This document shows, in pieces, positions 1 to 9,827 of a stretch of 30,301 bases of DNA (the first letter of the stretch is position 1; each line of letters opens with the position of its first letter). The stretch comes from a virus, in IMG/VR virus record IMGVR_UViG_3300030060_006448, positions 1 through 30,301 of that record, one strand, 5' to 3'. Both the position numbers and the translations under genes were made by a program. The notes beneath the pieces are model-generated. The model was not told the origin of the DNA and did no database searches. It saw only the letters and a program-made list of their open reading frames with translations.

Positions 1-1788
1 AGTCGTTACCGTTCCATCGTTAGTGGTTTCCCATTTTTTGGAATTATCATAATAAACATCTACTTGAGCATTTTTTGTGCATTTTATGGCATGTTCTGCA
101 CCGAATTTAGTTTCTATTAAAGTTCCATTTGATAAAAGAATTAAACCTCCTGTGCCAGTATCTTCTATGTAAGAATTATCTGATTCGTGATATATAGCTA
201 AATCTTGAGAATCTCCCGCCTTTAATCGCACACCATCAGTTAGATGTATATCAGCAGTTCCACTAAATGTAACAACTCCAGCAATACCCATAGTAATGCC
301 ACTACCTACCAGTAGTTGTCCACCAGAGACATTAACACCAGAACGAGCAGTGATAATACCGAGAGAGTCTACGTTGGTTACGTCTTCATGAGTTATAGTT
401 CCTCCTACATTAACATTCCCCGAAACAGTAAGGTTTCCATCAGCAAAAGTTAAACCAGCATTATCTTGTAATTCTCCACTACTACCAGCAAGAACTACAC
501 GACCAGAAGTTAAGTCTGAAACAGCAGCAGTAGCAAGTGTCGCACTATCAGCAGACAATGTGTCAATATTAGCAGTGCCATCAATATATAAGTCTTTCCA
601 CTCCAATCCAGACGCACCTAAGTCTCTTGCATTGTCCGTACTAGGAACTAAGTCGCTATCAAATCTACCTGTTGCAGTGATAGTATCTCCAGTAGCATCA
701 CCGAGGTTTACATCACCATTAAAATTGGATGCTCCAGTAAAGGTTGATACACCACTAACAGTAATAGTTTCAGTTCTTACATTAACAGTTTCACCAATAC
801 CAGTTAATTGTGAACCATCTCCTTTAAAAGTAGTAGCAGTTACAGTTCCAGAAACATTAACATCAGTAGCAGAAACTAATACAGCAGTGGCAACACCACT
901 AACAGACAATTCATTGGTAGTTGTAACACCAGTAATTATCGTTCCGAACTTAGTCGTCTCGAATTTTTTCGCATTATCATAGTAGAGATCTGCTTGTGCA
1001 TTAGACGTAAAGACTGCATAATTCTCATCATTAGCATCTCTAAGAGTTAATCCACTAGCATCAATAAAAACTCCACCCGTACCCGTGTCTTTTATAAAAC
1101 TGTTGCTTCCGTCATGAAATATGCTTAAATCTTCTCCATTACCAAAAATTACTTTATTTCCATCCTTAAAGAATACTGTTGAACCAAATCCTACAGTAGC
1201 AGATGTACCTACTAAAACATCACCACTAAAAGTAGATATACCAGAAACAGCTAAACTTGCTGTATCAGTATATACAGTTAAACCAATACCAGTTAAATTA
1301 GAACCATCTCCATAAAATTCTGTCGCAGTAATAATACCAATACCTTTTGCTGTTGTTCCAGAAACTAAAATATTATTAGCATGAATACCACTAGCAGTCA
1401 TAGTCACAGCAGATCCTATCGTAGCTGCAGAACCTACAAAATCTCCATCAAATACAGGTGCGTATAATGTCTCATTAACATATAAATTGCCACTAAGAAC
1501 TTGAGTAGATGCTGTAGAAACAATGGCATCTGAAACATTAAATGAGTCAAATACTTGAAACTCTAGAATATCTGACGCTGAAGTTGATTCAACTAATTTA
1601 ACAATAGAACCATCTTGCGCCGCAAAATCCCTTCCATCAGCTAATCTAACACCATTTCTAAATACACCTATTTCATTTATTCTATACCCACCAGTTACAG
1701 TAAAATTGGTTTGTCCTTCTGTTGCAGCAACACTAATATTCTTTGTCGCAATATTAGGTGTTAATGATATCGGTCTTCCTATTGCCAT
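1..1788 (-). CDS. Long tail-fibre-like protein, C-terminus beyond the left edge
   Basis: An open frame of 596 codons runs from an ATG at 1788 to the window edge without a stop, so the C-terminal part is missing. After a short N-terminus (MAIGRPISL...) the protein is a string of beta-rich repeats. GDGSxLTGI motifs lie near 1290-1318 and 805-830, and many short 'VSG..T..' strands occur. There are two copies of a larger module (DLxIxHxxxNSxIxDTGTGG followed by K[KF][WF]ETT), near 945-1150 and 16-225. These repeats are familiar from tail fibres and peripheral structural proteins of marine T4-like phages. An exact TATAAATA box lies 21 bases upstream of the start, supporting it as a separately transcribed late gene. 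The likely role is host-surface contact at the tail; the receptor and any C-terminal tip or chaperone domain cannot be seen. The structural-fibre call is firm; the exact fibre type is not. Confidence 0.8.
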   Translation of the reverse strand, partial: MAIGRPISLTPNIATKNISVAATEGQTNFTVTGGYRINEIGVFRNGVRLADGRDFAAQDGSIVKLVESTSASDILEFQVFDSFNVSDAIVSTASTQVLSGNLYVNETLYAPVFDGDFVGSAATIGSAVTMTASGIHANNILVSGTTAKGIGIITATEFYGDGSNLTGIGLTVYTDTASLAVSGISTFSGDVLVGTSATVGFGSTVFFKDGNKVIFGNGEDLSIFHDGSNSFIKDTGTGGVFIDASGLTLRDANDENYAVFTSNAQADLYYDNAKKFETTKFGTIITGVTTTNELSVSGVATAVLVSATDVNVSGTVTATTFKGDGSQLTGIGETVNVRTETITVSGVSTFTGASNFNGDVNLGDATGDTITATGRFDSDLVPSTDNARDLGASGLEWKDLYIDGTANIDTLSADSATLATAAVSDLTSGRVVLAGSSGELQDNAGLTFADGNLTVSGNVNVGGTITHEDVTNVDSLGIITARSGVNVSGGQLLVGSGITMGIAGVVTFSGTADIHLTDGVRLKAGDSQDLAIYHESDNSYIEDTGTGGLILLSNGTLIETKFGAEHAIKCTKNAQVDVYYDNSKKWETTNDGTVTT

Positions 1789-1809
1789 CTGAATACTACG
1801 GTTTTTACT

Positions 1810-1817
1810 TATTTATA
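1810..1817 (-). promoter_or_regulatory. Late promoter box TATAAATA for the left-edge fibre gene
   Basis: The minus strand reads TATAAATA, identical to the T4 late-promoter consensus recognised by gp55-type sigma. It ends 21 bases before the fibre ATG at 1788. The TAA inside the box (1815-1813) is also the stop codon of the preceding gene. Confidence 0.7.
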
Positions 1818-3537
1818 TTGAAGAAGCTGCTGGAAATACAGGTTCATTGTCTGAGGCAGTTTCAGTTGCCTCTATAGTTATAAAGGCAGTGTCATCATTA
1901 CCACCTTGTCTAGTACCAGTGCTTAAAGTAGTACTTGTAAGAAGAGTTATCTCTCCATTAGAATACCCTGATCCACCACCTCCACCACTAAAATCATCTA
2001 TGGAACCTTTACCACCATAAGCACCTGCTCCTCCACCTCCATAATTTGGAGTGGATATACTATTTCCACCATTTTCTCTATATCCAAATCCTGCTTTATA
2101 TCCTCTATCTAATTCTGCACTACCAATAATTATATCACCATCATAAGTACGAGCCTGCACTTTTCCTAAATCTTGGCAAGGAGAAAATCCTTGTTGAGCA
2201 TAATACTCACCCACGGTGCATTTAGAAAGGAATCCACCAAAATTATTACTTGTGCTAAAATTTATACTTTGATTATTAGCACTAGAGGTAGATCTAGCAT
2301 AAGATCCTACTGTTCCTAATGTTCCAGTTGGCACTTGTTGACCACCAATACCAGTTCCACTAGATTCTCCAGCAAGATCAACACCACCACCATCACCACC
2401 TCTTCCAGCATCTCCTGCTCCTGCTCCACCACCACACACAGCGATTACATTTCCTTTACGATATAGTACAGCAGAACCTCCACCACCAGGACTACCTCCC
2501 TGTGGTGCAAGATTGGCAGATTGTGGAACACCTAACTTAATAGTATATTCTGTATTTTTAATAAGAGTAATCTTAAATACTGATATTCCCCCTTCTCCTC
2601 TACGATATGGACCTGTCGTATTACCTCTAGACCCACCCATAGTAATCTTCACTTCAATATCTTTTTCAGAGGGATAGAACGTAATAGATCTTGTGGCAGC
2701 AGAGGTATCAGCACGAAAAGAAAGTGACCCATCTGGTAAAATTTGAGATCCTGTAGAATTTAATGTAGTAGAATTTTCACTAAAACACTCATAATTAATA
2801 ATATTCCTTGGTGCAAAAGCTTCAAAATCAACAACATTTGTATAAACAGGAGATGGATCAGCTAGAGGATGTGTTATTTTACATCTTATTGTTGTTATAC
2901 CTATAGTCGATGTAGAAATACCAAGTTGTGTGGTAGCAGATCCAACTATTGTTGTAGCATCAGTTAAATCATTACCATCTTGTTGCCACTTATAACTAAG
3001 ATCTAAAACACCACCATCACTATCCGTAGCATGTACGGAAAATGTCTCAGTTATACCTGTAGCTACAGAACCATCTGAGGGTTGAGATGCTATTGTTATA
3101 GTTGGAAATACAGTAACTAACCCCACTCTAGATTTAAGAGGTTCATTAGGTGCATTTCCAGTTTTAAAACCACCCAAACTAGTAGAAGCAAGTCCAACTA
3201 TAGATTTGGGATCATAATCTGCTTCCAAATAATATTCTGCTTCATGTTCAGCAGAATATGAAACATTTGTTAATGTAAGAGTTGATGATTGCGATCCACT
3301 AATATATGTTCCATCAGTGACTGAACCAACACCAGACTTATACCATTGATAAGTAATTGCCCCTGCATTAACAACAGAGTTAGCAGTATCACCAATAGTA
3401 GTAAATCCTGCAGTAGCAACCCCAGTAAGAACCACTGTTCCTGTTGTGCTAGTTGCTACTCCGACAGGTTGTTCTGAAAATACAAGATTAGGTCCATTTA
3501 GGTCTAATCCAGTTTGAACTGATCGAAACAATGACAT
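1813..3537 (-). CDS. Ig-like and glycine-rich putative tail adhesin
   Basis: This is a 574-residue protein with two apparent Ig-like beta domains. One spans about residues 20-140, with the tryptophan-strand motif YQWYKSG and a later 'Y.L.A' strand. The other spans about residues 145-235, with YKWQQDG. A linker follows, and then from about residue 305 a long glycine-rich domain with runs such as GGSPGGGGSAV, CGGGAGAG and GGGGGSGY. Ig-like domains are common accessory surface-binding modules on phage virions. The glycine-rich part resembles two things from memory: the ALK-type glycine-rich domain and the polyglycine adhesin tips of some T-even-like phages. By inference it is a receptor-contacting tip or fibre protein. 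It sits 5 bases downstream of the 1974-residue protein and is followed at once by another fibre gene. No clear Shine-Dalgarno precedes its ATG, so translational coupling is likely. It could instead be a decorative baseplate protein. Confidence 0.65.
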   Translation of the reverse strand: MSLFRSVQTGLDLNGPNLVFSEQPVGVATSTTGTVVLTGVATAGFTTIGDTANSVVNAGAITYQWYKSGVGSVTDGTYISGSQSSTLTLTNVSYSAEHEAEYYLEADYDPKSIVGLASTSLGGFKTGNAPNEPLKSRVGLVTVFPTITIASQPSDGSVATGITETFSVHATDSDGGVLDLSYKWQQDGNDLTDATTIVGSATTQLGISTSTIGITTIRCKITHPLADPSPVYTNVVDFEAFAPRNIINYECFSENSTTLNSTGSQILPDGSLSFRADTSAATRSITFYPSEKDIEVKITMGGSRGNTTGPYRRGEGGISVFKITLIKNTEYTIKLGVPQSANLAPQGGSPGGGGSAVLYRKGNVIAVCGGGAGAGDAGRGGDGGGVDLAGESSGTGIGGQQVPTGTLGTVGSYARSTSSANNQSINFSTSNNFGGFLSKCTVGEYYAQQGFSPCQDLGKVQARTYDGDIIIGSAELDRGYKAGFGYRENGGNSISTPNYGGGGAGAYGGKGSIDDFSGGGGGSGYSNGEITLLTSTTLSTGTRQGGNDDTAFITIEATETASDNEPVFPAASSI

Positions 3538-3542
3538 TTATT

Positions 3543-6500
3543 TTATTGGAAATTTTGACCTGTAATTACACCAAAGATGCCCTGATTAGCTAAATCATTT
3601 CCATCAAAAATCTTAAAGGAATAGATATCAGTCCTAGACGCAGTTGTTGTAACCTCTGGCACAACACCACCTGGCCAGTAAACACTAACAACACTACCAT
3701 CACCATCATAGAATGTATTAATACCAACCCCATAACCACCTGTACTATCTTGACTTAACTTTAAAGTAAAGGATGTTGCTGAAGTTGTATCAGCATTATA
3801 AAGTCGAATACCAGTGATACTTTCAGTCACCGTACATATAAAGGTATTTGCTTCATTAAGATAAACCTTAAGTATATTAGAAGCAGAAGCTACTGTACTT
3901 ATTCCTTCAGAATAACTCTTAAATCTAGCATGAGCATCAACATCCAACTCTGCCCGTGGTGTAAAGGTTCCTATACCTACACCAAGTGTAGTTGTTGCTA
4001 ATATAGTTGAACCAGATCCAATCTTAATATTGGTAGCAGTTGCAACACCAACTGTAAGATTTCCACTAGTGACATCTAAATCTGATGTTGTTAAAATGCC
4101 AGTAATATTAGCATTTTTAGCAATTAACTCATCTTTAAAGAAACCAGAACCATTTACATATAACGTAGTATTAGAAGCTCCAACAGCACCAACCTCTGCG
4201 GTGTATCTTGGATTTGTGGTTCCAATACCTACAAAGTTTAAGTAAGTGTTGTAAGTAATAGATGAAGCACCTGAGACTGTATTTGTCCAACCTGCAGCAC
4301 TTACGTTAAGATCAGTTAGAGCACTACCATCACCCTTAAATGCATTAGCAGTAACTGTACCTGACACATTAACATCTACAAACGTAGAAACACCAGATAC
4401 GTTTAAATTACCAGCACCATCTAAGGCAAATAATGTAGATCCAGCACCAACTTGTAGTATATTAGTTCCTGGAGTTGTAGTTGCGATACCTACCTGATCA
4501 AAATTATATACATCACCTTCTTTATTCAAACTTACATTACCAAAACGTCTCCAATCATTTTCTGAGGTATAAACCCAACCAGCATATCCACCTTGATCTG
4601 GATTAGCAAAGTAAGTAACATCTCCTGGATTTCCTGCAAGAGTAGGAGTTCCTAATCCAACAGTATATTTTCTAGAAACTGTGGTATCACCCTGTAAATA
4701 TACTGAATTAGATTCCAATCCTTTATCAGAGTTAACCGTTAGTTTATTATTAACAATAACAGGACCATTAAACTCAGATGAAACCTTGTTATCATCACCA
4801 CCATCAACCTTAATTGAACGTGCAAATGTTCCTTCGGTGACCTGAGTTACGTTTAGATCAGGAAGATTTGCAATGTCCTCTCCAGTTACAGTCTGGATAG
4901 GAGTATCAACAATCTCTTCCTTTCCTGTAATAGTACTTACTTTCTTATTACCAGAATATGCAATACCCTTATCATTCATTCCAGTGTAGAAGTTTACACC
5001 ACCATCTTGCTTAGTTGACTGTGCTAATCTTTCTTGTACAGGACTAATATCACGATTTTGTTTTTCAGGTAATGCAGTAGAATAATTACCTGGACCATAT
5101 CCAACATATTCAAATGTATGCCCAGAAGCACGAATAATTGAGTGCCTTCTTAATTCAACTGGATCAATCTTAACTGTTCTAACTACAGAGTTAATTACAT
5201 GACTTGATGCTTTAGATCCTAATACACCACGGAATACACTAACAGTGGAATCACCATCAGAAACTGTGGTTTTAACCCTCATCATCTCATCACCGACCAT
5301 CAAATAATCACCGATATTAACATCTAAATTACCTACACTAAGATTTTCTAAAGAAACCGTACCTGTAGTAGAATTTGATATTGCAGCAGCAAGAGTGGTG
5401 GTAATTCCAGCATATGTTGGAACCATTCTACCAGTAAGATTTTCATCTTCTTGAGTAATTGAACCACTATTAGCAGAGAATCCTTCACGATATGCATAAA
5501 TTGTTCCTGATGCAGTTGGGTTGGTTGTACCAGTTCCCATGTTGACTGCAAAGGAAGTTAAACTAATATTCTTAGTGACTGCAAACTTACCAACATATTG
5601 TGCTTGAGCAGCACCAACAAACTCTACTCTTTCATCCACTGATAATCCATGATTACCAGAACTGGTTATTGTTGCAATACCAGAATTAAAATCATAACTT
5701 ATAGTGCTAACAGGAATAGATTCTCCTGTTTGATACATATAAGAATCTGCAGTTAATGTATAACCCACACCAACAGGAATATCTCCCGAAGAATTAATAC
5801 CAACTGTTGCAAATCCAGAAACTGTAGAAGAAGATTCTACTGTAATACTAGTAGCAGCACCTGTAGGAACATCTGTAATTCTATAAAGTTGATTGTATCC
5901 AGAGTATGATGCCGATGAAACACCAGAAATTCTAATTACATCTCCAACATTATCATAAACTTTAGAAACAGAAAGAACTGCTTGAACATATCCAGTGGTA
6001 GTTGCTACACCAACCACTGCCATTGTATTACCTACACCATATGCACTACCACCATTCATCAATTTAACAGCAGTAATTGTACCACTGCCATTAACAGTAA
6101 GTTTTGCAGTAGCAAATTTACCAGTTAGAGAAGATCCAATAGAAACCAATTTGGCATTGTAAATATCTCCTGCAGTTCCAGATCCATAACCAGCACCACC
6201 AGAAGAAATACCAACTTTAGTAATCCTATTTAAACCATGCTCTAAAATAGTGGTAATTGTATGAGCAGTTCCTGTATGAGAAACAATATTAGTAATACCA
6301 ATACCAATACCAGTATCACTAACATACTTGTTTAATGTTTCTCTTGTAATACTATGTTGAGGATTATCAACTACAACTTGACCAATATCATCAGGGACAG
6401 CAAAGGATTTTGTTTCAGCAGGATCAGAAACTGGAGTATCTCTATTAGTTTGAGGATAAAGTTCTTTTACTGGTTGAGAGAAATTCTCATCTGTAAAAGG

Positions 6501-9467
6501 ACTTACTGTTGGTGAGTTTGATGAGTTTGCTACTGTTAAATAGTAAATTCCATCCTGCTTACCAGAAACATATTCTTGAGCCTCCTTACTAGTATAAACC
6601 GTATAAGTATTATTATATCTTTTTCTCTTAAAGTAAGGTAAAGATGTTGTTCTAGAAGAAAGATCATTAGTAAATGTACCTGGATCTGTTGTCAATCCAA
6701 CAGTAAAACATTTAGAACTACTAATACCAACAACTTCATAATGTCTATTGAATCCAGTAGCAGCAGTTCCTGCAGTATTTTTGGAACTGGTGATATTAAC
6801 CAACTCAACTTCTGATCCTACGGATAAATCATGAGGAAGTTCAGTTGTCACATTAATAGAAGAACTACTATCCCAAGTAGCATCAGCAATAATACTAAAA
6901 TTTCTTTGCTGATTTATATTAGAAAGTGATCCACTACCAAAATAAGTTTGTACTTCTGTGTCAGTTCCACCTATTCCAGTGTTGGATTCTTGAATAATAT
7001 ATCCATCAGAGGGTGGTCTCGCAACAGTAATTCCACTAGCAGAAGGAATTACATATCTCATTCTATAAAGAGTGTCAATTGCATTTCTACTATCAGACTT
7101 TCTCTTTATAAATGTTCTGGTTGTTGCACTTCCAAGTCCAGTTGAACCAAGTCCAACTATAGTGGTGTAAATACTATTCTCTGTTGCAGCAGTAGCAACA
7201 TTTACATACCAATTACCTTGAGTGCCATCATACTGAATTGGGTGTCCTCTCTCACCAGAAACTTTATCGGATACTCTACTAATAACTTTTAAAAGACCAC
7301 CTTTATTATTAATCGCAAGAGCAGTATCATTAAGAGATTCATTTAAAGTCTTTGCAAGTTTAATATTGGTGTTAGTAGTAATTCCAGATCCGTTTGTAAT
7401 TGCATAATAAACAGTATTTGCATCAAGTCCATCAGGAACTTGTCCCGTATCACCAATAACCCTAACAGATTCTCCATTAATAAAGGAATGAGGTGCAGTA
7501 AAGGTTATAACTTTATCATATCCTCCAGCACTATTACTTCCAATACTATTAATACCAGCAGCACTTCTATCAACAGTAAATATTTTCTCAGAAGTTAATT
7601 GTGTTAAATCTTCCCCACTAGTAGCTTGATACCCGTCCATTATAATACGAGCACTATACTCAGTCACACTACCAGCATAAGAAACTAAAACATTTAATTG
7701 ATCATTTTCCTTTGCACCAAATCTATATCCTTCAAGAACATTCTCAGGTTTAACGGCTTGGTTAACTTGGTTATAAAGATAAAGAGTACCTGTAGATCCA
7801 ACACCAACTGCCTTTCCAGTCGTGTTAACATCAAGAGATTCAAATTCAATTGCACTTTCAGGTAATGGAACTATCTTCGGTGGAATGATATGTGTAATAT
7901 ATCCTACATCGTCTTGTGAATAGCAAGTATTTCTAAATCCTTTTGCTGAAAGTGCAACAGCACCAAAGTTTGAGTTGGAGTTTGTAAGTGAAATATCACC
8001 ACCAGTTTCTGTTAGAAAATGTTGTGCATAACCAATAGCAAAAACAGAAACTGCTTGAATAACAGCATCATTACTTACTTTAACGTGGAAATTTCTATAT
8101 GATGGTTTATATCTTGATAATGAATTTGTGCTTAAATTATCAACAGTTAAACTTGTATCATAATTACCTGATGGAATATCATCAGTGTTAAATTTAACAA
8201 ATGCATTATTATCTTTCTGAAGTCCAATACCAGTGAACTGAGCAACAACCATAGACTTGAATCCAGTCGCTTTCTTACCATCAGCAACCATACCACACAT
8301 ACCATAAACTGATCTTAATGAACAGTTAAAGATATAAGGTGAAGCAGATGTTACTGTATCAGAAGAAAGAGTTAAAGTAGACCCTGTAGCAGTGGGAGTC
8401 GCAGTGGTTGGGGAGTTTTGAACTTGATATTTTACTTTCGTAGAACTAGGTCTCTCAGATACGACAAACTTACCATCATATCCAGCAGCAGAAATTCCAT
8501 CAATAACAAATGGAGTATCTACATCCAATCCACTAATATCACTATCAAGAGTCACTGTGATAGTTGTGGTAGCAGTTGTTCCATCACCTGCAAAAATACT
8601 AGTAATTCCTACGGACGCACCAGTAGAACCAACAATACGATATTCATCAATTTTTGGTTGTATGTCAATAGCAGCACTTGGATAATCTGGTTCAATAGCA
8701 CGACCAGAAGATTGACCATATACAAGACCAACCTTCTCATAATACATATCAAGGTCAGTTCTATTTGTTGCATAATTAGATATAAATTCATCATTAATAC
8801 TAACATTATTAGTCCCATCAGCATATTCAAAACATGCTAATTTATGGTGAGAAAAATTAGGAACAAACTCATTTGCAGTATAATCTTTAAATACCTTACC
8901 ATTAGGATCTCCATCAAACATAGAGAACTGCCAAAGGTAGCACCCACCAGTTACTCTGAATAAACAAGATCTTTCAATATTATCATTCTCTGGATTTGGA
9001 ACATACTTAGGTCTTATCTTCGTCTTTCTTAAATCTAAACCAACAATAGAAGTACCACGAGGGAGAATCACACCACCATGAATACTGTTTAACTTATAAA
9101 GTTCATTATTTGAATTACTTAAATCAAAATTAGTTGTTAAATCAAATGGAGGTAAATTATTAGATGTAGTTCCATCTCTAAGTCTAAAATTATCTGTTCC
9201 ATCAGGAATCCAACCAGGTCTATTATCTACAACATGTTCGCCAGGATATAATAATACTGTTGTTTTACCAAATCTATCGTTATCTAATCCCTTCTGATAT
9301 GAAAATCTTGATGCTTCTACTAAAGCACGCTGAATAGTTTTAAAAGGACGTGTTAATGAGTTTCCCTGATTCTCTATACTATCTGTTGCATCCAAATCAT
9401 TTGGATTAACATAGAGAATGTTTCCTCTCGTCGATTTTAAAAAATTATCTAATCTGGAAAGACCCAT
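3543..9467 (-). CDS. Giant (1974 aa) tail-fibre/baseplate protein with beta-helix-like N-terminus
   Basis: The N-terminus (YVNPNDLDATD, then 'GNSLTRPFKTIQRAL', then a YPGEH motif) is the typical opening of a pectate-lyase-like right-handed beta-helix. Repeated strand and turn segments continue to about residue 540, including a conserved block near residues 160-187 (ERSCLFRVTGGCYLWQF) and another near 374-540. The centre, about 560-1440, is a chain of small beta modules. Near residue 1449 comes the block FEYVGYGPGNYS, which I know from large structural proteins of cyanomyoviruses. The C-terminal third carries fibre repeats (KGDGSALTDLN, VGIGTTNP). A GATAAATA late-promoter box lies about 30 bases upstream of the ATG and only a weak Shine-Dalgarno is visible. 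The protein probably extends from the baseplate periphery as a fibre or tailspike. No catalytic residues could be assigned to the beta-helix, so depolymerase activity is open. Confidence 0.75.
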   Translation of the reverse strand: MGLSRLDNFLKSTRGNILYVNPNDLDATDSIENQGNSLTRPFKTIQRALVEASRFSYQKGLDNDRFGKTTVLLYPGEHVVDNRPGWIPDGTDNFRLRDGTTSNNLPPFDLTTNFDLSNSNNELYKLNSIHGGVILPRGTSIVGLDLRKTKIRPKYVPNPENDNIERSCLFRVTGGCYLWQFSMFDGDPNGKVFKDYTANEFVPNFSHHKLACFEYADGTNNVSINDEFISNYATNRTDLDMYYEKVGLVYGQSSGRAIEPDYPSAAIDIQPKIDEYRIVGSTGASVGITSIFAGDGTTATTTITVTLDSDISGLDVDTPFVIDGISAAGYDGKFVVSERPSSTKVKYQVQNSPTTATPTATGSTLTLSSDTVTSASPYIFNCSLRSVYGMCGMVADGKKATGFKSMVVAQFTGIGLQKDNNAFVKFNTDDIPSGNYDTSLTVDNLSTNSLSRYKPSYRNFHVKVSNDAVIQAVSVFAIGYAQHFLTETGGDISLTNSNSNFGAVALSAKGFRNTCYSQDDVGYITHIIPPKIVPLPESAIEFESLDVNTTGKAVGVGSTGTLYLYNQVNQAVKPENVLEGYRFGAKENDQLNVLVSYAGSVTEYSARIIMDGYQATSGEDLTQLTSEKIFTVDRSAAGINSIGSNSAGGYDKVITFTAPHSFINGESVRVIGDTGQVPDGLDANTVYYAITNGSGITTNTNIKLAKTLNESLNDTALAINNKGGLLKVISRVSDKVSGERGHPIQYDGTQGNWYVNVATAATENSIYTTIVGLGSTGLGSATTRTFIKRKSDSRNAIDTLYRMRYVIPSASGITVARPPSDGYIIQESNTGIGGTDTEVQTYFGSGSLSNINQQRNFSIIADATWDSSSSINVTTELPHDLSVGSEVELVNITSSKNTAGTAATGFNRHYEVVGISSSKCFTVGLTTDPGTFTNDLSSRTTSLPYFKRKRYNNTYTVYTSKEAQEYVSGKQDGIYYLTVANSSNSPTVSPFTDENFSQPVKELYPQTNRDTPVSDPAETKSFAVPDDIGQVVVDNPQHSITRETLNKYVSDTGIGIGITNIVSHTGTAHTITTILEHGLNRITKVGISSGGAGYGSGTAGDIYNAKLVSIGSSLTGKFATAKLTVNGSGTITAVKLMNGGSAYGVGNTMAVVGVATTTGYVQAVLSVSKVYDNVGDVIRISGVSSASYSGYNQLYRITDVPTGAATSITVESSSTVSGFATVGINSSGDIPVGVGYTLTADSYMYQTGESIPVSTISYDFNSGIATITSSGNHGLSVDERVEFVGAAQAQYVGKFAVTKNISLTSFAVNMGTGTTNPTASGTIYAYREGFSANSGSITQEDENLTGRMVPTYAGITTTLAAAISNSTTGTVSLENLSVGNLDVNIGDYLMVGDEMMRVKTTVSDGDSTVSVFRGVLGSKASSHVINSVVRTVKIDPVELRRHSIIRASGHTFEYVGYGPGNYSTALPEKQNRDISPVQERLAQSTKQDGGVNFYTGMNDKGIAYSGNKKVSTITGKEEIVDTPIQTVTGEDIANLPDLNVTQVTEGTFARSIKVDGGDDNKVSSEFNGPVIVNNKLTVNSDKGLESNSVYLQGDTTVSRKYTVGLGTPTLAGNPGDVTYFANPDQGGYAGWVYTSENDWRRFGNVSLNKEGDVYNFDQVGIATTTPGTNILQVGAGSTLFALDGAGNLNVSGVSTFVDVNVSGTVTANAFKGDGSALTDLNVSAAGWTNTVSGASSITYNTYLNFVGIGTTNPRYTAEVGAVGASNTTLYVNGSGFFKDELIAKNANITGILTTSDLDVTSGNLTVGVATATNIKIGSGSTILATTTLGVGIGTFTPRAELDVDAHARFKSYSEGISTVASASNILKVYLNEANTFICTVTESITGIRLYNADTTSATSFTLKLSQDSTGGYGVGINTFYDGDGSVVSVYWPGGVVPEVTTTASRTDIYSFKIFDGNDLANQGIFGVITGQNFQ

Positions 9468-9496
9468 CTTACTCTACTATAGTTCTTGTTATGGAT

Positions 9497-9504
9497 TATT
9501 TATC
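9497..9504 (-). promoter_or_regulatory. Late promoter box GATAAATA for the giant fibre gene
   Basis: The minus strand reads GATAAATA, one base from the T4 late consensus, and ends 30 bases before the ATG at 9467. It follows directly after a possible terminator hairpin that closes the preceding gene, which suggests a transcription-unit boundary. Confidence 0.55.
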
Positions 9505-9509
9505 ATCAC

Positions 9510-9532
9510 AAAAACCCCTCTAATCAATGGGG
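9510..9532 (-). terminator. Weak intrinsic terminator overlapping a stop codon
   Basis: On the minus strand CCCC (9532-9529) can pair with GGGG (9518-9515) around a 10-base loop, followed by TTTTT (9514-9510). The stem is only four G:C pairs, so termination may be partial. The stop codon of the 91-residue gene (9522-9520) lies in the loop. Confidence 0.35.
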
Positions 9533-9795
9533 ACCAATTCAGGATTTTCTAACTCCAATTCAAATAGCATTGGATTACACTCTTCTTCCATTAAATAAGA
9601 GTATGCCCTATAAAGATCTTCTTCATTCCATCTCTTTTGCCCATTAGCAAGAGAAACTATTTCTACATCATCCTTAGCAACTTCAGGCAATTCATCAAAG
9701 GTGAAAGGGACATTCTGAATAAAATACATACAAACAATTTTTTCACCGTCAGTAGTATCATACCAACAATATTGGGTGTGTATGAGGTATTTCAT
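9520..9795 (-). CDS. Small acidic protein of unknown function (91 aa)
   Basis: I do not recognise a family. The protein begins with a beta-like stretch (MKYLIHTQYCWYDTTDG) and continues with FTFDELPEVAKDD. It then has an EEDLYRAYSYLMEE helix and ends in an acidic tail (ELELENPELVPID). There are no membrane segments or recognisable catalytic motifs. Expression signals are good: a GATAAATA box at 9818-9825 and a GGTGGAGG Shine-Dalgarno about 13 bases before the ATG. It is the last of a group of small genes between the spike and fibre genes and probably has its own late transcript. It may be a minor structural, assembly or host-interaction protein; the sequence does not decide. Confidence 0.7.
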   Translation of the reverse strand: MKYLIHTQYCWYDTTDGEKIVCMYFIQNVPFTFDELPEVAKDDVEIVSLANGQKRWNEEDLYRAYSYLMEEECNPMLFELELENPELVPID

Positions 9796-9817
9796 TGTTC
9801 TATATTTTCCTCCACCT

Positions 9818-9825
9818 TATTTATC
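9818..9825 (-). promoter_or_regulatory. Late promoter box GATAAATA for the 91-residue gene
   Basis: The minus strand reads GATAAATA and ends 23 bases before the ATG at 9795, the same geometry as other late boxes in the window. A strong GGAGG lies between box and start. Confidence 0.55.
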
Positions 9826-9827
9826 AA

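Noticed and set aside
560-982. Plus-strand open frame of 140 codons
   Set aside because: It is antisense to the fibre gene and reads as Val/Pro/Thr/Ser low-complexity sequence, the usual shadow of repeated Thr/Gly/Val fibre codons. No promoter or ribosome site supports it.
8418-8840. Plus-strand open frame of 140 codons inside the giant fibre gene
   Set aside because: It is Ser/Asn/Ile-rich without domain features and antisense to a conserved structural region. The minus-strand frame is clearly the real one.
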